Shown here piece after piece: positions 27,735 through 35,545 of a stretch of 64,000 bases of DNA. The stretch is taken from assembly GCF_013140855.1 (NCBI RefSeq), contig NZ_JABBPG010000005.1:248001-312000 (forward strand), in the 5' to 3' direction. A program made the position numbers and the translations under genes. Every line of letters starts with the position of its first letter. Position 1 is the first letter of the stretch. Under the pieces are notes generated by a model. That model ran no database searches and had not been told where the DNA came from. It worked only from the letters and a program-made list of their open reading frames with translations. The DNA is from Pseudoalteromonas caenipelagi (lineage in GTDB: Bacteria; Pseudomonadota; Gammaproteobacteria; Enterobacterales; Alteromonadaceae).

Positions 27735-27778
27735 CATTCGATGACAGAAAAATTACTCTTAAATGACACTTTTATGAC
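27735..27778 (-). promoter_or_regulatory. Tandem Pho-box array for pstS
   Basis: On the minus strand four 11-bp units follow each other in phase: GTCATAAAAGT, GTCATTTAAGA, GTAATTTTTCT and GTCATCGAATG. This is the PhoB direct-repeat arrangement (two 22-bp boxes). The first two units lie largely inside the last codons of phoR; the array ends 53 bp before the pstS start. Confidence 0.88.
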
Positions 27779-29090
27779 TTTCATTATTTGTCATAAAAGT
27801 GCGCTTTGATTTTGGAAAAGCAAATGAGAACGTAGATCCTTCACCTACGATACTTTTGATCTCAAGAACCGAGTCATGTCTGGTCAGAACATGTTTTGTA
27901 ATAGCCAACCCTAACCCTGAACCACCTGTTTTTCGGCTTCGGGCTTTATCTACACGATAAAAGCGCTCTGTTAAGCGGTGAATGTGTTCAGGTGCTATTC
28001 CATCACCATTATCTATCACTGAAAAACGCGGCTGTCCTTGTTCATCACATTGCCAATTTACCTCAACAACGCCTTCAGGCTTTGTATAATGAATGGCATT
28101 AAACACCAAGTTTGAAAAAGCACTGCGTAATTCATCTGCAGCACCTAAAATGTCTAAAGATTGGTCAACATTGAATATCAGTTGGTGATGTTTTTCTTGG
28201 TTTAGTGATTTTGCTTCTACTTCAATCAATGACAACATTGTGGGCACATTAACAGGCTTGTCTTTCTCTTGCTTACGAGCCCCCTCAATTCGAGATAGAG
28301 ACAGCAACTGATTAACTAAGCTATCCATGCGTTTACACTGTTCAATCATGGTAAAGTGGGCTTTATTCCACATAGTGGGTGCCGGTAAGTTATCACTGTC
28401 TAACATCTCAAGGTAGCCCGTTACGACCGTAAGTGGTGTACGCAGTTCATGAGACACATTGGCAACAAAGTCTTTTCGCATTTGTTCCAATTGCTTTAAG
28501 CGAGTGATGTCGCGAACCACCATCATCAATTGCTCAGCATATGGCATCACCCTAAACTCTAGAACTTGCTCACTAGCATGACCTGAGTCAAGCTCAAGCG
28601 GCTCATCAAATTGATGCGCATTCATATACTTCACAAACTTAGGATCTCGGATCAAGTTATCCAAGCGCTGACCATGATCCGTTGGCCACTGCAAGCCAAG
28701 CACTTTTAAGGCAAGTTGATTGCACCATACAATGCTCATGTCTTGCTGCAATACCACTACCGCATCCGGCACGGCTTCAGCCCCCTCTCGAAAGCGTCGA
28801 ATCAACTCTGCTAATTCATTACGTTTCTTACGGTTGCGATGTTGTAAATGATAGATACCTTCAAAAATTTGTTCCCAAGCACCTTCCCCTTCAGGTGGGT
28901 TAAAGCTGCGTTGGTTAAGTAACCAGTCACTTAAACGGTAGAGTTGATGATAGTGCCATAGTAATAATGAAAGAGCCCCTATAAATAACAACACGAAGGG
29001 AGCACCGATCAGAATACCTATCAAGGTTAAAGGCAAAAAATACAAAAACAGGCGTTTAAATAACGCCTGTTTATTAATCACTCGGTACAT
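27759..29090 (-). CDS. phoR: Phosphate-regulon sensor histidine kinase PhoR
   Basis: Inner-membrane sensor kinase of 443 residues that phosphorylates PhoB under phosphate limitation. Two adjacent N-terminal membrane helices (about 13-45) lack a large periplasmic loop, as in E. coli PhoR. A PAS domain follows (about 95-200), then HisKA with His214 in NVSHELRTPLTVV, and an HATPase domain with DNGDGIAPEHI and GGSGLGLAITKH. It lies 38 bp after phoB. Codons 7-15 encode a terminator-like RNA hairpin, and the last codons carry half of the pstS Pho-box array. Confidence 0.96.
   Translation of the reverse strand: MYRVINKQALFKRLFLYFLPLTLIGILIGAPFVLLFIGALSLLLWHYHQLYRLSDWLLNQRSFNPPEGEGAWEQIFEGIYHLQHRNRKKRNELAELIRRFREGAEAVPDAVVVLQQDMSIVWCNQLALKVLGLQWPTDHGQRLDNLIRDPKFVKYMNAHQFDEPLELDSGHASEQVLEFRVMPYAEQLMMVVRDITRLKQLEQMRKDFVANVSHELRTPLTVVTGYLEMLDSDNLPAPTMWNKAHFTMIEQCKRMDSLVNQLLSLSRIEGARKQEKDKPVNVPTMLSLIEVEAKSLNQEKHHQLIFNVDQSLDILGAADELRSAFSNLVFNAIHYTKPEGVVEVNWQCDEQGQPRFSVIDNGDGIAPEHIHRLTERFYRVDKARSRKTGGSGLGLAITKHVLTRHDSVLEIKSIVGEGSTFSFAFPKSKRTFMTNNESHKSVI
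29034..29072 (-). terminator. Terminator-like hairpin inside the start of phoR
   Basis: On the minus strand a perfect 11-bp stem AAACAGGCGTT, loop ATTTA and complement AACGCCTGTTT is followed at once by TTGTATTTTTT. It covers phoR codons 7-19. The form is that of an intrinsic terminator or attenuator within the coding sequence. Confidence 0.6.
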
Positions 29091-29128
29091 ATATGCTCGT
29101 GTCCTAACACAACTACTGCTAGCCTTTA

Positions 29129-29818
29129 TTATAACTTGCTAGAAAAACGGTAACCTGCACCACGTACAGTCTGTACAAGTCTATCATGACCTAATGGAGC
29201 AATCGCTTTGCGCAAACGGCGAATGTGCACATCAACCGTTCTGTCTTCAACATAGACGTTTGTGCCCCACACATGATCAAGTAACTGTTCACGACTATAT
29301 ACACGCTCAGGATGAGTCATAAAAAAGTGTAATAAGCGGAATTCAGTAGGGCCCATATCAAGCTCACTACCTGCAGAAGTCACACGGTGTGAAATAGGAT
29401 CTAACCGTAATCCGTGTACTTCTATCGCTTCTTCTAGCGAAGTAGGTGATACGCGACGGATCACAGCTTTGATCCTCGCCATTAACTCTTTCGGTGAAAA
29501 CGGTTTAGTAACGTAGTCATCAGCGCCCACTTCTAAGCCTTTGACTTTATCTTCTTCTTCACCACGAGCTGTTAACATGATGATTGGGATCTGACGGGTA
29601 TATTCACTTTGCTTAAACTTTTTAGCTATCTGAATACCACTACCACCAGGCAACATCCAGTCTAGTAATACCATATCTGGATAGGGCTCTACCATTGCGG
29701 CGATTGCCGAATCATAATCTTCAGCCTCAACGGCTTGAAAACCATTTTGCTCTAAAACAAATACCAGCATTTCTCTGATAGGCGCTTCATCATCAACTAC
29801 AAGTACTTTACGTGACAT
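29129..29818 (-). CDS. phoB: Phosphate-regulon response regulator PhoB
   Basis: OmpR-family activator of 229 residues. The receiver has the acidic pair at D9-D10 and phosphoacceptor Asp53 in [11 protein letters not shown], then TARGEEED and [14 protein letters not shown]. The winged-helix C-terminus has [33 protein letters not shown] and the recognition helix [16 protein letters not shown], nearly identical to enteric PhoB. I start at 29818 ([10 protein letters not shown]), matching the family; the frame opens 12 codons earlier. A Pho box lies just upstream, so it is autoregulated. phoR follows. Confidence 0.97.
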   Translation of the reverse strand: MSRKVLVVDDEAPIREMLVFVLEQNGFQAVEAEDYDSAIAAMVEPYPDMVLLDWMLPGGSGIQIAKKFKQSEYTRQIPIIMLTARGEEEDKVKGLEVGADDYVTKPFSPKELMARIKAVIRRVSPTSLEEAIEVHGLRLDPISHRVTSAGSELDMGPTEFRLLHFFMTHPERVYSREQLLDHVWGTNVYVEDRTVDVHIRRLRKAIAPLGHDRLVQTVRGAGYRFSSKL

Positions 29819-29849
29819 CCCAATGTTCTCTTTCATTACCGAAGTTGGT

Positions 29850-29885
29850 GTCATTATTATGACTTAGTGTGACAGTTTTATGAAA
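29850..29885 (-). promoter_or_regulatory. Pho box upstream of phoB
   Basis: On the minus strand TTTCATAAAACTGTCACAC is followed by TAAGTCATAATAATGACAC. TTCAT, GTCAC and GTCAT half-sites are spaced 11 and 10 bp apart, close in layout to the E. coli phoB promoter box. It lies 32-68 bp before the chosen phoB start. Confidence 0.75.
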
Positions 29886-29996
29886 TAGTACACTGGATCT
29901 TCAAAAGCTGCCAAAAAAATACAAATTAAACCACCTTCGAAATAATTTCGTAGCTTATTGATGTTACTTAATTATTTAATAAATAAAAACATTTAA

Positions 29997-30947
29997 CTAA
30001 AAATCGTAGCGCAGCGTAAGTGCCATATGCTCCTGTTCTGGATTATTATCTAAGTCAAATTGTGAGTACCAAAAATACATACGCGCTTGCTTTGACAGGC
30101 TTTTTTCTACTCCGATAGAGGTGGCATTACCTGAATCTGAGAGCTTGCCACTCGCACCATCTGAATCTTGATATTGTGCGAGCAGTTTATAGCTTTCTAT
30201 TTTGTAGGATGCACTTACCATAAAGCTGTCGACTTTATTGTTAGAATCTACTTTTTCGCTTTGTTGATATATACCACCGAGTGTTGCATTACCCATTTTG
30301 CCTTGTACTGTGATGCGATTAATATCTTGCCCAGCAACTTCTTCATCATGGGCAACACTAATATAAACTGGTGTTTTCTTTAAAGCGCTATCACCATACA
30401 TAGCAGCAACAGACAACCCCGACTCCCCTTTTTGCTTACTATTGTCTTCGGCGATATAGCTGACAACAAATTTTAAATGGTTGATCTCAGGCGTACTGTA
30501 TTGAATCGTATCACCCAAACGATTTTCACCTACGAACAACGTTTTAATATCGGCTTCAAAATCATTCAACATGTCGACTTTACCTTGAGACTTTTTCATT
30601 GCGGTATCGTCACGGCCAATTAATACTTGCCCCAAATTGCCTTTCAAGCCGACATACTGAGATCTGGCAGTTATGTTTTCGCCACTTTTACCATCTTTAT
30701 CATTATCAGCAGGGTTAACTTCAAATTCGTATTTAAAAAACACCTCTAAACCATCATTTATTTTGGCATCGCCCTTCAAGCCTAAACGAGATGCATAACT
30801 TTCAATGCTGGTATCGCTCTCGCTTGCAATGTCGCTATACTGCACGCCCGCATGTACTCTGCCATATACTTTCACAGCTTCTGCATTTGCAAAACTCGAC
30901 AAAACCAATAAGGAAGAACATAAAACTGTTGGTACATTTATTTTCAT
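29997..30947 (-). CDS. Outer-membrane porin, general Gram-negative type
   Basis: A 316-residue trimeric-porin-like protein with a signal peptide (about 1-22, SFANAEAVKVYGRVHAG), amphipathic beta strands throughout, and a C-terminal aromatic LTLRYDF with terminal Phe, the outer-membrane insertion signal. Loops are rich in Asp, Lys and Ser. It resembles small 16-strand general porins of Alteromonadales. Substrate specificity cannot be read. The 423-bp upstream gap carries a GATC cluster. It lies directly upstream of phoB, but no clear Pho box was found at its own promoter. Confidence 0.85.
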   Translation of the reverse strand: MKINVPTVLCSSLLVLSSFANAEAVKVYGRVHAGVQYSDIASESDTSIESYASRLGLKGDAKINDGLEVFFKYEFEVNPADNDKDGKSGENITARSQYVGLKGNLGQVLIGRDDTAMKKSQGKVDMLNDFEADIKTLFVGENRLGDTIQYSTPEINHLKFVVSYIAEDNSKQKGESGLSVAAMYGDSALKKTPVYISVAHDEEVAGQDINRITVQGKMGNATLGGIYQQSEKVDSNNKVDSFMVSASYKIESYKLLAQYQDSDGASGKLSDSGNATSIGVEKSLSKQARMYFWYSQFDLDNNPEQEHMALTLRYDF

Positions 30948-30978
30948 GATTGCGCAGCCTCAGAGATGACGTTTTTGA

Positions 30979-30997
30979 AGTTCAACTCCATTGAACT
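30979..30997 (-). repeat. Inverted repeat in the porin leader region
   Basis: AGTTCAA, loop CTCCA, complement TTGAACT, 32-50 bp before the porin start. It could be a leader hairpin or a regulator site. Confidence 0.5.
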
Positions 30998-31050
30998 CAC
31001 ATGACTCAAAACACGAGCTTCAGTATAAAAATTAGTCGCTCTTGGAAGGA

Positions 31051-31318
31051 GATCAAGAAATTATCAAGGTAAAGATCAAATTTATACCAAGCGACCTATT
31101 TGGGATCAAAATCTTACTAACCTTCGGCTTTGTGGGATCATTATTTTACTTACTCTTAGTCCTATAAATACCTTTACAACCATGATATTAGCTAAAAAAC
31201 ATACAAAAATGGTCAATATTCGGATCTATTTCAATCAAGCTAGTAAAAAACTGATCCCTTCAGCTATTTATTGGTAACTTACTGATCTTTAAATGTGATC
31301 GAAGGTAAAATAGTGATC
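31051..31318. repeat. Cluster of nine GATC sites with about 31-bp phasing
   Basis: GATC occurs at 31051, 31074, 31104, 31136, 31223, 31253, 31284, 31297 and 31315. Most intervals are 30-32 bp, about three helical turns. Two sites lie in a longer repeat, TGGGATCA followed by an AT-rich stretch and TTACT(A/T)A (31101 and 31133). AAGGTAAA recurs at 31066 and 31301. About one GATC would be expected here by chance. Confidence 0.75.
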
Positions 31319-31344
31319 CAAAAAAAGCCTCATATGGAGGCTTT
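31319..31344 (-). terminator. Rho-independent terminator of fba
   Basis: On the minus strand stem AAAGCCTC, loop CATAT and complement GAGGCTTT is followed by a run of T. It lies 27 bp after the fba stop. Confidence 0.88.
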
Positions 31345-31370
31345 GCATTAACTAATAGCAGACTTAGTTA

Positions 31371-32435
31371 TTATTTGATCTGAGGATTTAACTCACCTGA
31401 CAGATAACGTAGGTGCATGTCATCCAATGAGATTGGTTTGATCTTATTCGCTTGCCCTGCAGTACCAAACGCTTCGTAACGATCTACACAGATCTCAGTC
31501 ATTGCTTTGGTCGCTTCAGCTAAGAACTTACGTGGATCGAAGTTTGCTGGGTTATGCGCTAAATGACGACGAATCGCGCCTGTTGACGCTAAACGAAGAT
31601 CGGTATCAATGTTCACTTTTCTTACACCAAATTTGATCCCTTCTACAATTTGCTCAACAGGAACACCGTAGGTTTCTGGGATCTCACCACCGTACTCATT
31701 GATTACGGCAAGCCAATCTTGTGGCACAGATGAAGAGCCATGCATTACAAGGTGAGTGTTAGGGATACGAGCATGAATTTCTTTAATGCGATTAATCGCT
31801 AAAATATCGCCTGTCGGTGGACGTGTGAATTTGTATGCACCATGTGACGTACCACAGGCTATCGCTAACGCATCAACGCCAGTTTTGCTTACAAAGTCAG
31901 CCGCTTCTTCAGGGTCAGTTAGCAGTTGATCGTGAGTTAGTTTACCTACTGCACCAATCCCATCTTCTTCGCCAGCTTCACCCGTTTCTAAAGAGCCAAG
32001 AACACCAAGCTCACCTTCAACAGACACACCACAAGCATGTGCCATTTCAACAGTACGACGGGTCACATCCACATTATATTCGTAGCTTGAAGGTGTTTTA
32101 CCGTCATCAAGTAGTGAACCATCCATCATCACTGATGAGAAACCCAATTGAATAGAGCGCTGACAAACCGCAGGAGAAGTACCATGATCTTGGTGCATAA
32201 CAACCGGAATATGTGGCCACTCTTCAATAGCAGCTAAGATCATATGACGTATAAACGGCGCACCAGCATAAGCACGCGCGCCCGCAGAACCTTGCACAAT
32301 AACAGGGCTGTTTGTTTTATCAGCCGCTTCCATAATGGCACGCATTTGCTCTTGGTTGTTTACGTTAAAAGCCGGAACCCCATAACCATGCTCTGCTGCA
32401 TGATCAAGAAGTTGACGCATACTGATTAAAGCCAT
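31371..32435 (-). CDS. fbaA: Class II fructose-bisphosphate aldolase
   Basis: Zinc-dependent aldolase of 354 residues that interconverts fructose 1,6-bisphosphate with dihydroxyacetone phosphate and glyceraldehyde 3-phosphate. Zinc-site segments are [10 protein letters not shown] and [19 protein letters not shown] and [13 protein letters not shown] are phosphate and catalytic regions. The sequence type ([14 protein letters not shown], about 350 residues) is the class IIB/Calvin-type form, unlike the E. coli FbaA class IIA type, so cbbA or fda would be equally valid symbols. GGAG precedes the ATG. It follows pgk after a 143-bp gap with inverted repeats. Confidence 0.95.
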   Translation of the reverse strand: MALISMRQLLDHAAEHGYGVPAFNVNNQEQMRAIMEAADKTNSPVIVQGSAGARAYAGAPFIRHMILAAIEEWPHIPVVMHQDHGTSPAVCQRSIQLGFSSVMMDGSLLDDGKTPSSYEYNVDVTRRTVEMAHACGVSVEGELGVLGSLETGEAGEEDGIGAVGKLTHDQLLTDPEEAADFVSKTGVDALAIACGTSHGAYKFTRPPTGDILAINRIKEIHARIPNTHLVMHGSSSVPQDWLAVINEYGGEIPETYGVPVEQIVEGIKFGVRKVNIDTDLRLASTGAIRRHLAHNPANFDPRKFLAEATKAMTEICVDRYEAFGTAGQANKIKPISLDDMHLRYLSGELNPQIK

Positions 32436-32494
32436 TTTGCTTTCTCCAATAGTCGATGACGCTTGTCATCTAGTTTGAACGGGATAAATTGTGT

Positions 32495-32550
32495 GTGGCC
32501 TAAGCCACGGCTATTTGTTTATATCTTAGTGAGAGTGATATAAACAAATA
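32495..32550. repeat. Two inverted repeats between pgk and fba
   Basis: GTGGC-CTAA-GCCAC (32495-32508) is followed by a perfect 14-bp AT-rich inverted repeat, TATTTGTTTATATC with an 11-nt loop and its complement (32512-32550). The second abuts the pgk terminator. Together they fill most of the gap and suggest RNA processing or a regulatory site between pgk and fba. Confidence 0.65.
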
Positions 32551-32569
32551 AGGCCAGCAAAGCTGGCCT
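32551..32569 (-). terminator. Terminator after pgk
   Basis: Stem AGGCCAGC, loop AAA, complement GCTGGCCT, 10 bp after the pgk stop. On the minus strand it is followed by TATTTGTTTAT. It is a strong stem with an interrupted T-tract, so it may only partly stop transcription into fba. Confidence 0.8.
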
Positions 32570-32578
32570 ATGAAAATA

Positions 32579-33757
32579 TTAAACGCTTGCTCTTTTTTCA
32601 AGCATAGCCACAGCTGGTAGTTTTTTCCCTTCTAAAAACTCTAAAAAGGCACCACCACCCGTAGAAATATAAGAAATATCGTCTGCAACACCATATTTAT
32701 CAATCGCAGCTAATGTATCACCACCACCTGCAATCGAAAATGCATTAGATTTGGCAATGGCATTGGCAATCGCTTCTGTACCATTACCAAACTGATCAAA
32801 CTCAAACACACCAACCGGACCATTCCACACCACGGTACCTGCGCGCTCAATGATTTTTGCTAAAGTATTCGCGGTATCTGGACCGATATCAAAAATCATA
32901 TCTTCATCGGTAACTTCACTGACATTTTTGATGGTAGCAACTGCTGATTCGGAAAATTCTGAACCAACAACAACATCCGTTGGCACAGGGATATCACCAT
33001 CGTTACTACGAGCAGCTTCAGTTAGTTTGGTTGCTTCAGCGATTAAATCTTTTTCATATAAAGATTTACCAACAGCGTGTCCTGCTGCTGCAATAAAAGT
33101 ATTTGCGATACCGCCACCGGCAACAAGCTGATCAACCACTTTTGACAGTGAATCAAGCACGGTTAGTTTAGTAGATACTTTAGAGCCACCAACAATCGCC
33201 ACTAACGGTCGTGCTGGATTATCTAATGCTTTGCCTAATGCATCTAGTTCGGCCGCTAATAATGGGCCTGCACAAGCTACTGGTGCAAACAAACCAACAC
33301 CATGGGTAGACGCCTGAGCACGGTGGGCCGTGCCAAATGCGTCCATTACATACACATCACATAATGCTGCAAGTTTTTTAGAAAGCGTTTCATCATCTTT
33401 CTTTTCGCCTACGTTAAAGCGAACATTTTCAAATACCACAACTTCATTGTCTGCAACATCAACACCATCTAGGTAATCAGTCTCTAAGCGAACATGTTGC
33501 TCTAATGCGTCATTTAAATAATCAACAACAGGCTGTAATGAATATTGCGCATCATACTCACCTTCTGTCGGACGACCTAGGTGAGACATCACCATCACTT
33601 TAGCGCCTTTTTCAAGGGCTAATTTAATAGTTGGTAACGATGCACGAATACGGGCATCGGAGGTCACTTTGCCCTCTTTAACAGGCACATTTAAATCTTC
33701 ACGAATTAAAACACGTTTGCCACTTAAATCTAAATCGGCCATTTTAATGACTGACAT
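32579..33757 (-). CDS. pgk: Phosphoglycerate kinase
   Basis: Glycolytic kinase of 392 residues that forms ATP and 3-phosphoglycerate from 1,3-bisphosphoglycerate. Landmarks are [12 protein letters not shown], the arginine-rich [55 protein letters not shown] and the C-terminal [13 protein letters not shown] and [15 protein letters not shown]. Start at 33757 ([11 protein letters not shown]), with GGAGATGG just upstream. It lies between epd and fba, the conserved epd-pgk-fba order. Confidence 0.97.
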   Translation of the reverse strand: MSVIKMADLDLSGKRVLIREDLNVPVKEGKVTSDARIRASLPTIKLALEKGAKVMVMSHLGRPTEGEYDAQYSLQPVVDYLNDALEQHVRLETDYLDGVDVADNEVVVFENVRFNVGEKKDDETLSKKLAALCDVYVMDAFGTAHRAQASTHGVGLFAPVACAGPLLAAELDALGKALDNPARPLVAIVGGSKVSTKLTVLDSLSKVVDQLVAGGGIANTFIAAAGHAVGKSLYEKDLIAEATKLTEAARSNDGDIPVPTDVVVGSEFSESAVATIKNVSEVTDEDMIFDIGPDTANTLAKIIERAGTVVWNGPVGVFEFDQFGNGTEAIANAIAKSNAFSIAGGGDTLAAIDKYGVADDISYISTGGGAFLEFLEGKKLPAVAMLEKRASV

Positions 33758-33799
33758 GGACCATCTCCTATATAAACGATACTTCAATATTCAAATAAA

Positions 33800-34813
33800 C
33801 TACTTTTGCGCCAACATAGCCGCTGCGGTGTCGAGCATACGATTGGCAAATCCCCACTCGTTGTCACACCATACCAATAATTTTACTAGCCGTTTATGAC
33901 TAACTCGTGTTTGTGTGCCATCAATAATACAAGAATGTGGGTCATGATTAAAATCAACTGACACTAAGGGTTCTTCAGTGTAACTTAATATTCCCTCTAA
34001 ACGTCCTGAGGCCGCCTGCTGCAACACGTGGTTGACCTTTGATAGGTCAACATCTTGGTTTAGCGTCACACTCAAGTCCATTGCCGTCACGTTAATGGTA
34101 GGAACTCGCACAGCGATTGCCTCAAAACGACTATGAAATTTAGGTAAAATACGTTCAATACCGCGCGCTAATTTAGTATCAACGGGAATAATTGATTGGC
34201 TTGCAGCACGTGTGCGGCGCAAATCACTATGGTATGCATCAATCACTTGCTGATCATGCATAGAAGCATGGATCGTTGTTATCGCGCCCGATTCAATGCC
34301 AAACGCATCATCAAGAACTTTAATTACAGGCACTATGCAATTAGTCGTGCATGAACCATTCGATACAATGGTGTGCGAGGGAGCTAACTCTTCTTCATTT
34401 ATGCCATACACAATGGTGGCATCGACATCAGCATCCGCAGGTTGGGAAAACAGCACTTTTTTTGCACCCGCGTTAAGATGCTTTTGTGCATCTTGGCGAG
34501 AATGAAATACGCCTGTACATTCAAGCACTACATCAACATCAAGCGCTTGCCAAGGCAGTAAACTCGGATCGGCTTCACTAAACAATTGAATATTATCACC
34601 GGCTACATTCAGATAGGGCGCTTCATGCTTTACGTTATAAGCAAAACGACCATGAGACGTATCGTATTTTAATAGGTGCGCAACCGCTTTAGGATCTGCC
34701 AGTTCATTTATCGCTACTATTTGGATCTCTTTCTGGCGTCCAGACTCGTATAAAGCGCGAACTATATTGCGCCCAATACGACCAAATCCATTAATTGCCA
34801 GTTTGATTGTCAT
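33800..34813 (-). CDS. epd: D-erythrose-4-phosphate dehydrogenase
   Basis: GAPDH-family enzyme of 337 residues that oxidises erythrose 4-phosphate to 4-phosphoerythronate for pyridoxal 5'-phosphate synthesis. It has the Rossmann motif [10 protein letters not shown], the catalytic cysteine in SNGSCTTNC, the partner His in [17 protein letters not shown], and [12 protein letters not shown]. The HASMHDQQ segment and the epd-pgk-fba position distinguish it from glycolytic GapA, though it cannot be told with certainty by eye. Start at 34813 lacks an obvious ribosome-binding site. Confidence 0.88.
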   Translation of the reverse strand: MTIKLAINGFGRIGRNIVRALYESGRQKEIQIVAINELADPKAVAHLLKYDTSHGRFAYNVKHEAPYLNVAGDNIQLFSEADPSLLPWQALDVDVVLECTGVFHSRQDAQKHLNAGAKKVLFSQPADADVDATIVYGINEEELAPSHTIVSNGSCTTNCIVPVIKVLDDAFGIESGAITTIHASMHDQQVIDAYHSDLRRTRAASQSIIPVDTKLARGIERILPKFHSRFEAIAVRVPTINVTAMDLSVTLNQDVDLSKVNHVLQQAASGRLEGILSYTEEPLVSVDFNHDPHSCIIDGTQTRVSHKRLVKLLVWCDNEWGFANRMLDTAAAMLAQK

Positions 34814-34921
34814 TAAAGTGAAAATCCAGCTAAATGCAAAAAGATGATAGGAGCGTCGCTCCAAAGATGGCGCTATTGTAATCGACCAAGACTAAATGTG
34901 TAAGGGAAATGATGTTTTTTT

Positions 34922-35545
34922 TTACATTAAATCAGCTAATTTAATGCGTTTTCCTGCATTCATCGCATTAACCTGTGCAAGTAAGAGCTCGGCTGTGGCT
35001 AACGCATCCGTCAAAGCATGATGAGTTTGATAATCAGGTAACTGATAACGCTTTCGACACGATGCTAAAGTCAAACTATCACCAGCAATAGGCTGTCCGC
35101 AGCTGAGTAAGCGCTTTTTTTCAATCGCCATGGTGTCGACCATGCAGAGCGGCTCAACCGAGATGCTGGTCATTGCACTCGCCTGTTTGATAAATGGCCA
35201 ATCTAATGCGCTGTGGCAAACTAACACCTTTTTATCTAGTGCCTGTGATAAATTACACATTATATGCTCTAGCGACGCTCCGTCCTTTAGCATACTTTCA
35301 TCGATGCCATGATATATAGGACTTTGCTCTAATGCTTTTACGTCTTTATGGACATGGTACTGAGCTGAATGTAAGTCAATTCTACCCGCCTCAATCGCTA
35401 ACCAAGCGATCGAAACGATTTCACTTTGTTTGACATCTAGGCCTGTCAGTTCAATGTCTACGACCAGATAGTTCAACGCCTCAAATTCATATTGCTTTAA
35501 CTGAAATTGCTTATAGACTTTTTGCCACCAGCGCTTTACAAACAC
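34922..35545 (-). CDS. DnaQ-like 3'-5' exonuclease (DEDDh)
   Basis: A 207-residue exonuclease-fold protein. The ExoI motif is VVDIELTGLD; here the canonical DxE is D-I-E. Further motifs are the HSALDWPFI region (Exo II Asp) and HHALTDALATAELL (Exo III with the catalytic His and Asp). It starts at a GTG that shares one base with the stop of the upstream DUF294 gene, so the two are translationally coupled. Pairs of cNMP/CBS/DUF294 protein and this exonuclease occur near actP and acs in several Proteobacteria (recalled). Its substrate is unknown. Confidence 0.85.
   Translation of the reverse strand: MFVKRWWQKVYKQFQLKQYEFEALNYLVVDIELTGLDVKQSEIVSIAWLAIEAGRIDLHSAQYHVHKDVKALEQSPIYHGIDESMLKDGASLEHIMCNLSQALDKKVLVCHSALDWPFIKQASAMTSISVEPLCMVDTMAIEKKRLLSCGQPIAGDSLTLASCRKRYQLPDYQTHHALTDALATAELLLAQVNAMNAGKRIKLADLM

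Larger units (their letters stand above)
30948..31370. other. Long porin promoter region (423 bp)
   Basis: Noncoding. From the porin side it holds a short inverted repeat (30979-30997), then a GATC-rich repeat region (31051-31318), then the fba terminator (31319-31344). No alternative gene is visible on either strand. Confidence 0.7.

Noticed and set aside
30948..31050. Pho box at the porin promoter
   Set aside because: Only two isolated GTCAT sequences on the minus strand, 35 bp apart, without the 11-bp phasing seen at pstS.
31051..31318. Replication origin suggested by the GATC cluster and AT richness
   Set aside because: No DnaA boxes (TTATCCACA-like) are present, and the flanking genes are not those of a chromosomal origin.
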